From: MGR-bin208 sp043780275
GTDB lineage: Bacteria; Bacteroidota; Bacteroidia; Chitinophagales; Chitinophagaceae
DNA: 10,065 nucleotides
Reading direction: 5' to 3'
Assembly: GCA_043780275.1 (NCBI GenBank)
Contig: JAYWCV010000156.1
Coordinates: 1 to 10,065 of the forward strand
Below the pieces are notes generated by a model. It saw nothing but the letters and a program-made list of their open reading frames with translations, did no database searches and was not told the DNA's origin. Positions 5,369 to 10,065 of this stretch are shown piece by piece (position 1 is the first letter of the stretch; each line of letters starts with the position of its first letter). The position numbers and the translations under genes are program-made.

Positions 5369-7597
5369 TCAGAAATTCAGCAATGCTTTTAATACTTTAA
5401 AACTTTTTTCATTTTCCACATTTTTAATTGAGTTGATAATGTCATTTTTTTCCCGTTGAGAGAGATGAAAGCTCAAAGCCGCTTTGTTTTCCTCATTTGT
5501 AGAAGAGTATTGAAAAATTACTTTACGAATATTGTGGTCCTTGTTTTCTGAAAAATAACTCAACATATCATTTTGGCTATAATCCATCAGCTTATACCAA
5601 TTGTATTGTAAAAGAAAAAAAGGCTTTACCAAATGACCGCTGATATCGTTTGTTAAAAATGGATGTTCCCAGCCACCTACGCCTCTGTCTCTGATCTGAA
5701 TAATAACAACGCCGCTGGTATTTTCCTTAATCCATTCGTCAAAGGATTCGAGAAACCGTAAAGAAGTTTCCTGTCCGTAATTATCCCGAATACCTGCATC
5801 CATTACATCTATTATCGGACTGGAGGGTAACCAAACATTGGGCAACACAATAGGAAAAGTTGCATTCATCCGTAGTGCAGTAAGCATCCGTAGATTATAC
5901 GGATCCTGGTTTTTAAAAAAGCTTACAAAGTCAATTGCATCCGGATCCATTTCCTCATAGCTTTTATAATCCTGCCTTGCCTGCATCATAAAACGGATAG
6001 GCTGTGTACTGATGATCATTTTACGGCCATCTCGTGTAATCACTGAATTTAAAAACATCAGTGGTATATCCGCATCTGATTCAGCTTTTTTATAATCCTT
6101 TAATTGTTTATTTAACAATCCTTTGGTATTCTCATTTAATTTCATTTCAAATGCGTAAGCCCGGTCTTTTATATAAGAATATTTTCCTACCTGAAATTTT
6201 TGTGCTGGTGAAATCAGATCACGGGCAACAAATGAAGAGAACATCGGATTCAACAAATCGCCACTGATATCTTGTATATATTTTTCATTCTGCAAATCTA
6301 TTTCTTCTCCATTTTTTCGCAGCGTATATAACTCACGGAAATATGCTGCACCCAACATACCGCCTGAAGCACCGGTGATCAGTGCTGTTTTTTTAAGAAA
6401 ACTCCCATTTGTACCCTTATCAATTTCCTGTAAGACTTTCATGGTAAATGCAGCACTTCGATGACCGCCACCACTTACACTCAATATGATCATTTGCGGC
6501 TTGTCTTCTGTTTGTTTTGCTTTCCAGTTATTTAAAATGCGGATCATGTTTTTTCGATCAGCTTCAATACTGTCTTTATTAACCATGCCAAACAAAGCTT
6601 GTTTTGAATATTCCGGCCGTTCATGTTTGTTTTGATAATTTAACCCATACGCTTTATTTCGAGGGTCTATCAGCTCTTTTTGATATAAGAAATTTACCAG
6701 CAAAAGAAGTGTGATGGAAATGGGAATTCCCCAGCTTTCGAGAAAATAAGCGAAGGCACCAAAGGCACTTATTAATAATGCAAAAAAAATGGTGATACTG
6801 GCAGCCGCCGGAATCTGGAAAATTTTCATGTCGAGAAAATACCCGATAACCAAAAGAAAAATGAAGGCGATAAACATAGAGATTACGGCAGCAAAATGGT
6901 GTCGTTTAAAAACGGTGTCGATAAAGCTTTGCGTATAATGAGAAACATTTCTTGGTTTTTTTATATGAAAGAATGGTGAATCGAGGTACCACTCCACTTT
7001 TAAAGCCCGGCCTTCCGTATAGGAAACAGATTTATTTTGCAAGTGAGTAATATACCCTTTCGGATCATTGATGATAGGCAACATGGTGCGGAAAATTGTT
7101 TTGTCGGCACCAAAAAAGTAAAAAAATGAAATGATTAAGAGGAACATTAATCCAACTATAAATCCAATAGCCAGAAATATTACATCGTAAAAGGGCAATA
7201 ACTCCTTAAACCGGTTAAATGAAAATGCTTTGAAAAAATAGTATAACAAAAAAATGACCGGAACGATACTATTGTTGATACAGTATTTTAAAAAAGGATT
7301 TGTGGTTGTTGCCAGAAATTTAAAATGTCTTGTAAATAAAATGAAGGTGGTAATATTCCAACTCATGGTGAATATGCCGATTGAAATCCCTACTATGGCA
7401 AAACTGAACGAATTGGTTGCTCCCAGGTATTCGGGGGCCAGATACAAGGAATCTGCGCCGAAATTCTTCAACATCCCCCCACTGATAATGGCCATAAAAA
7501 TGATCCAGAAAAAAAGCAATATCTGGTACTTTCTGATGTGCAGAAAAAACAATTGAACCGGAAAAGAATATATAAAACCTCGCAGAAAAGCTTTCAT
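5369..7597 (-). CDS. Multi-pass membrane protein with C-terminal patatin-like phospholipase domain
   Basis: A 742-residue protein counted from the ATG at 7597 (a TTG lies one codon earlier). Residues ~25-305 hold about six or seven hydrophobic segments (near 25-46, 63-89, 110-124, 137-162, 235-256, 262-285 and 289-304). Residues ~368-620 are a patatin fold: oxyanion-hole glycines in SVSGGGHRSA (373-382), nucleophile Ser411 in GASGG (409-413), RMNATFPIVLP (576-586), and the dyad Asp600 in DAG. The catalytic Ser/Asp pair is intact, so lipid acyl hydrolase activity is likely; the substrate is unknown. The rest (to 742) is polar and presumably cytoplasmic. Classic patatins are soluble or autotransported, so an integral-membrane anchor of this size is uncommon. 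No role in histidine synthesis is implied by adjacency. Confidence 0.85.
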   Translation of the reverse strand: MKAFLRGFIYSFPVQLFFLHIRKYQILLFFWIIFMAIISGGMLKNFGADSLYLAPEYLGATNSFSFAIVGISIGIFTMSWNITTFILFTRHFKFLATTTNPFLKYCINNSIVPVIFLLYYFFKAFSFNRFKELLPFYDVIFLAIGFIVGLMFLLIISFFYFFGADKTIFRTMLPIINDPKGYITHLQNKSVSYTEGRALKVEWYLDSPFFHIKKPRNVSHYTQSFIDTVFKRHHFAAVISMFIAFIFLLVIGYFLDMKIFQIPAAASITIFFALLISAFGAFAYFLESWGIPISITLLLLVNFLYQKELIDPRNKAYGLNYQNKHERPEYSKQALFGMVNKDSIEADRKNMIRILNNWKAKQTEDKPQMIILSVSGGGHRSAAFTMKVLQEIDKGTNGSFLKKTALITGASGGMLGAAYFRELYTLRKNGEEIDLQNEKYIQDISGDLLNPMFSSFVARDLISPAQKFQVGKYSYIKDRAYAFEMKLNENTKGLLNKQLKDYKKAESDADIPLMFLNSVITRDGRKMIISTQPIRFMMQARQDYKSYEEMDPDAIDFVSFFKNQDPYNLRMLTALRMNATFPIVLPNVWLPSSPIIDVMDAGIRDNYGQETSLRFLESFDEWIKENTSGVVIIQIRDRGVGGWEHPFLTNDISGHLVKPFFLLQYNWYKLMDYSQNDMLSYFSENKDHNIRKVIFQYSSTNEENKAALSFHLSQREKNDIINSIKNVENEKSFKVLKALLNF

Positions 7598-7638
7598 CAA
7601 GATAGCGTTAAGCTGGAAATGAATAATCGATTAGTAAT

Positions 7639-7670
7639 TAAATATACTATCTATAAATTCTACCATCAAA
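7639..7670 (-). promoter_or_regulatory. Bacteroidota-type promoter for the patatin gene
   Basis: Minus strand TTTG (7670-7667), a 20-nt spacer, then TATATTTA (7646-7639). The Bacteroidota primary sigma factor recognises TTTG around -33 and TAnnTTTG around -7 with 19-21 nt between them, so this matches with one mismatch (final A for G) and ideal spacing. It lies 18 nt beyond the ctaA stop codon and would give a 5' leader of roughly 35 nt before the ATG at 7597. No terminator hairpin is seen after ctaA, so readthrough from ctaA is also possible. Confidence 0.6.
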
Positions 7671-7687
7671 CCTGAATTGAAGAGTTG

Positions 7688-8761
7688 CTAATTATTTTTT
7701 TTGAAATTTAACAGATACGACATTAAAACAAGTGACAATAAATACAGCATGGCAACTAATTGGTGCAACTGTGCCATCCATTCAAACATGGCCCAATGGC
7801 CGGGAATAATTTTTACACTAGTCAGTAATGCGGCAATACCAAGCAGAACCTGGATGCTTACTAAAACTACCGGGTAAAAAATAGATTTATTCAGAAGGGA
7901 TGAAGAAGTTTTAATTTTTAGTGCCTGCCATGTCCATGCTATAGTAAGCACAACTAAAACATATGCCAGGTTACGGTGTACGAAATGAATCATCTGTGTA
8001 TTTTCAATGAAGTTCATCAGCCATGGATTGATTCTAAAAAGCGACTCGGGGAAAAAAGACCCATTGATACCGGGCCATGTTGGTGCGGCTGTTGCAGCTT
8101 TATGTCCAGCCATCAAAGCTCCGAAATTCAGCTGAACAGTCAATACGAAAATCATGCTATTGGTCAGCAAACTCAAGGTTTTATTTTGAAATTTTGATTT
8201 ATCATGTACTATCAGTTTCAAACCAAACCAGAAAGCTGCTACCACTAATACCATGGCAAAAATAAAATGCAAAGTCAATTTAGTTGGACGCACATAAATA
8301 GCATCGCCTGTCAGTCCGCTGGCAACCATGATCCAACCTACTGCTCCCTGTAAGGCTCCTAAAAGAAAGAGGATCAATAATGGTTTGATCATTTCTTTTT
8401 TCAGATGCTTCTTTTTCAGCAGCCAGAAAAAACCAATCAGAAAAACAAGACCGATCAGTCTTGCCCATAAGCGGTGAAACCATTCCCAGAAAAAAATAAA
8501 TTTGAAATCGGAAATTGTAAAATGAAAATTCAGGTATTGAAACTGCGGCGATTGCTGGTATTTGGAGAACTCCTGTACCCATTGTGATTCAGTAATTGGT
8601 GGAATAACGCCTGTTATTACCTCCCATTGTGTGATGGATAATCCCGATCCCGTTAGCCGGGTGATACCGCCCAACAATACCTGAATGATCAGCATGGCAA
8701 CGCCAATGAAAATCCAGGTTGCAACATATCTGTTTGATTTATTTACGGAGGACATATTCAT
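7688..8761 (-). CDS. ctaA: Heme A synthase, COX15/CtaA family
   Basis: Integral membrane enzyme oxidising the C8 methyl of heme O to give heme A for aa3-type cytochrome c oxidase. The 357 residues from the ATG at 8761 contain about eight hydrophobic segments. Signature stretches are GGITRLTGSGLSITQWE (31-47), WEWFHRLWAR (93-102, His96), LTLHFIFAMV (162-171, His165), MIHFVHRNLAY (257-267, His259/His262) and MAQLHQLVAM (329-338, His333), supplying the family's heme-binding histidines. The Cys pair of the Bacillus-type first extracellular loop is absent, so it belongs to the mitochondrial/proteobacterial-like COX15 type. An upstream TTG at 8770 is in frame, but ATG at 8761 (or 8755) is preferred. 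No oxidase or ctaB gene lies in this window, so it stands apart from the usual cluster here. Confidence 0.95.
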   Translation of the reverse strand: MNMSSVNKSNRYVATWIFIGVAMLIIQVLLGGITRLTGSGLSITQWEVITGVIPPITESQWVQEFSKYQQSPQFQYLNFHFTISDFKFIFFWEWFHRLWARLIGLVFLIGFFWLLKKKHLKKEMIKPLLILFLLGALQGAVGWIMVASGLTGDAIYVRPTKLTLHFIFAMVLVVAAFWFGLKLIVHDKSKFQNKTLSLLTNSMIFVLTVQLNFGALMAGHKAATAAPTWPGINGSFFPESLFRINPWLMNFIENTQMIHFVHRNLAYVLVVLTIAWTWQALKIKTSSSLLNKSIFYPVVLVSIQVLLGIAALLTSVKIIPGHWAMFEWMAQLHQLVAMLYLLSLVLMSYLLNFKKNN

Positions 8762-8767
8762 GGTGGC

Positions 8768-8775
8768 CAAAGTTA
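8768..8775 (-). promoter_or_regulatory. Possible -7 element immediately upstream of ctaA
   Basis: Minus strand TAACTTTG is an exact match to TAnnTTTG and ends only 6 nt before the ATG at 8761, which would put transcription start at or near the start codon (a near-leaderless mRNA). No TTTG or TTG lies 19-21 nt further upstream, and an 8-nt degenerate motif occurs easily by chance in AT-rich DNA, so support is weak. Confidence 0.25.
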
Positions 8776-8866
8776 ATGTGTGAACAACAACTTTTACATG
8801 AAATATATCATCGGGCTAAATAAAAAATGATCCTTCTTATATGAAATAAACACTTGACAAGTTCGA

Positions 8867-9403
8867 TTAATGAGGAAGCTTATCTCTGAAATACCCATAT
8901 ACCCAAGTACCGGCTATGGCACTCAGCAATGTTACGGCAATCACAGTTGCACCTGTTCCTAATTGTGCAAATAGTGGTCCGGGACATGCACCGGTAATAG
9001 CCCATCCAAAACCAAATATTAAACCACCGTAAACCTGCCCTTTGCTGAATTTTTTATCAACGAACTCAATAGGTTCGTTATAAATGGTTTTTACCTTAAA
9101 CTTCTTGATCAGCCAGACAGATAAAGCACCAATCATTACAGCTGAACCTATTACTCCATACATGTGAAAACTCTCCAGCCTGAACATCTCCTGTATCCTG
9201 AACCAGGAAATGACTTCGGCTTTTACTAAAAAAATGCCGAATACAACACCAGCTACTATGTATTTTAAATTATACCAGGCAGGGTGATTCAATGCAGACT
9301 CATTGACACAAACTGAATCCAAAGACCTTGTTTCGAAATCGGTATTGGTTTCTAAAAATTCTTTATGCTGATTTGCTGACTTTATAGTATCTGTATTTTC
9401 CAT
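8867..9403 (-). CDS. DUF6691 / YeeE-YedE-like membrane protein, second half of a split sulfur transporter
   Basis: A 178-residue membrane protein with four hydrophobic segments (about 47-64, 81-98, 123-139 and 150-170). The core signature is GFGWAITGACPGPLFAQLGTG (131-151) with Cys140, the Cys-containing motif of this half of YeeE/YedE-type transporters. IQEMFR followed by SFHMYG (70-83) is also typical. The family is linked to uptake or handling of thiosulfate or related reduced sulfur species (TsuA, PmpA/PmpB). The exact substrate cannot be read from sequence. Its ~40-residue polar N-terminal tail, including one Cys at 32, is longer than the usual ~140-residue family members, with no internal Met to suggest a later start. 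It follows its partner by 30 nt and very probably shares its transcript. Confidence 0.85.
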   Translation of the reverse strand: MENTDTIKSANQHKEFLETNTDFETRSLDSVCVNESALNHPAWYNLKYIVAGVVFGIFLVKAEVISWFRIQEMFRLESFHMYGVIGSAVMIGALSVWLIKKFKVKTIYNEPIEFVDKKFSKGQVYGGLIFGFGWAITGACPGPLFAQLGTGATVIAVTLLSAIAGTWVYGYFRDKLPH

Positions 9404-9433
9404 TGTTTTATTATTTGTTTTGAATGTGACCTT

Positions 9434-10003
9434 TTATAAAGAAAGAATAAAAGGGATGACAAAATTAGCTACCAGAAAACCTCCAATCATAAAACTCATG
9501 GTAGCTACCAATGATGGCCACTGTAACTGTGAAAGGCCGGAAATAGCATGACCCGAAGTACAGCCACCTGCATAACGGGTACCGAATCCAACCAGGAAAC
9601 CTCCTACCACAATCATGATAAATCCTTTTAGGGTAAAAAGATTTCCCCAACTAAAAAGTTCGACAGGTACCAGCCCTCTAAAATCAGTAATGCCATACTG
9701 ATTCAGATCCTTCATTAAATCGGGATGGATGGCAACCGGATTGGGGTTATTGAAAAAACGAACGGCCAAAATGCCACCTATCAAAATACCGGCAACAAAT
9801 AAAAGGTTCCATATTTCTTTTTTCCAATCGTATATAAAAAAAGGAATTTTGGCAGGAAGACATGCAGCACATACATGTCGTAAGGAAGAGGAAATACCGA
9901 AGGATTTATTTCCAATTAAAAATAAAGCCGGTACAGTAAGCCCAATCAAAGGACCCGCAACATACCATGGCCATGGTTGACTAATCCATTCTATAAAATT
10001 CAT
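9434..10003 (-). CDS. YeeE/YedE family membrane protein, first half of a split sulfur transporter
   Basis: A 189-residue membrane protein with four to five hydrophobic segments (about 12-31, 65-83, 124-142 and 166-188). Key motifs are GFGTRYAGGCTSGHAISGL (139-157), with Cys148 in GGCTSGH, and a CxxC (Cys45, Cys48) in VCAACLP. GGCTSGH is the hallmark of YeeE/YedE transporters, where the Cys lines the path for thiosulfate-like substrates. Long single-chain relatives carry this motif and a second Cys motif in one polypeptide; here the second lies in the next gene, so the two products likely form a heteromer. The start at 10003 (MNFIEW) is preceded by an A-rich stretch with no Shine-Dalgarno. In other genomes such pairs often neighbour persulfide dioxygenases or rhodaneses; anything upstream is outside the window. 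Confidence 0.87.
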   Translation of the reverse strand: MNFIEWISQPWPWYVAGPLIGLTVPALFLIGNKSFGISSSLRHVCAACLPAKIPFFIYDWKKEIWNLLFVAGILIGGILAVRFFNNPNPVAIHPDLMKDLNQYGITDFRGLVPVELFSWGNLFTLKGFIMIVVGGFLVGFGTRYAGGCTSGHAISGLSQLQWPSLVATMSFMIGGFLVANFVIPFILSL

Positions 10004-10043
10004 TTTCGTTTTAATTTATTTGTTGGGAAAAAAGTTAAGACTA

Positions 10044-10051
10044 TAAATATA
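10044..10051 (-). promoter_or_regulatory. Likely -7 element for the YeeE/DUF6691 pair (partial promoter)
   Basis: Minus strand TATATTTA, the same variant of TAnnTTTG seen before the patatin gene. A -33 TTTG at the proper distance would fall beyond the right edge, so it cannot be checked. It would give a 5' leader of about 35 nt before the ATG at 10003. Confidence 0.35.
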
Positions 10052-10065
10052 CTATTCTGTTTAAA

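Noticed and set aside
8280..8582. 100-residue minus-strand ORF within ctaA in another frame.
   Set aside because: It is an out-of-frame shadow of the heme A synthase, which has continuous family motifs across this region.
8852..8862. Palindrome acttg-a-caagt just after the DUF6691 gene as a terminator or operator.
   Set aside because: The central spacer allows at most a 4-bp stem with a 3-nt loop, and the following T-rich stretch is interrupted. Only one copy is seen, so an operator claim has no support.
1..10065. tRNA or rRNA genes, CRISPR arrays, insertion sequences, prophage or defence genes.
   Set aside because: No repeat-spacer pattern, transposase-like product, terminal inverted repeats or RNA gene signature was seen; the gene content is housekeeping and membrane functions.

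Overview
The window looks like a chromosomal segment of a member of the Bacteroidota (Bacteroidetes), perhaps close to Chitinophagaceae or Sphingobacteriales. The grounds are AT-rich intergenic DNA, starts without Shine-Dalgarno sequences, promoter-like motifs resembling the Bacteroidota TTTG / TAnnTTTG pattern, a bifunctional HAD-IGPD hisB, and a paired YeeE/YedE + DUF6691 transporter. The genus assignment is inference. All recognisable genes lie on the minus strand, so the layout reads from right to left.

Right end (10065 to 8867): two small membrane proteins with Cys motifs (YeeE/YedE family, then DUF6691 family), which together resemble one split sulfur-compound transporter. A -7-like element sits just upstream at the window edge. 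Next (8761 to 7688) is a COX15/CtaA-type heme A synthase, implying an aerobe with an aa3-type oxidase. Then (7597 to 5369) comes a large protein with an N-terminal multi-pass membrane region and a C-terminal patatin phospholipase domain. It is preceded by the best promoter candidate in the window.

Left half (5311 to 1): a histidine biosynthesis operon in the order leader, hisG, hisD, hisC, hisB, hisH, hisA. hisA runs off the left edge, and hisF and hisIE are presumably beyond it. Every structural gene junction is the same 4-nt ATGA stop/start overlap, so the operon is translationally coupled throughout.

The most interesting element is the 190-nt gap between the patatin gene and hisG. It holds an unannotated 22-codon ORF with five His codons in its first ten, a perfect 11-bp terminator hairpin with a U tract ending only a few nt before hisG, and a GGTAAGC copy inside the short ORF that can pair with the 5' arm of the terminator. 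A second hairpin between those two strands would bring them together. This is a complete ribosome-dependent histidine attenuator. The mechanism is textbook for proteobacterial his operons, but here it appears in a Bacteroidota-like genome with its own architecture.
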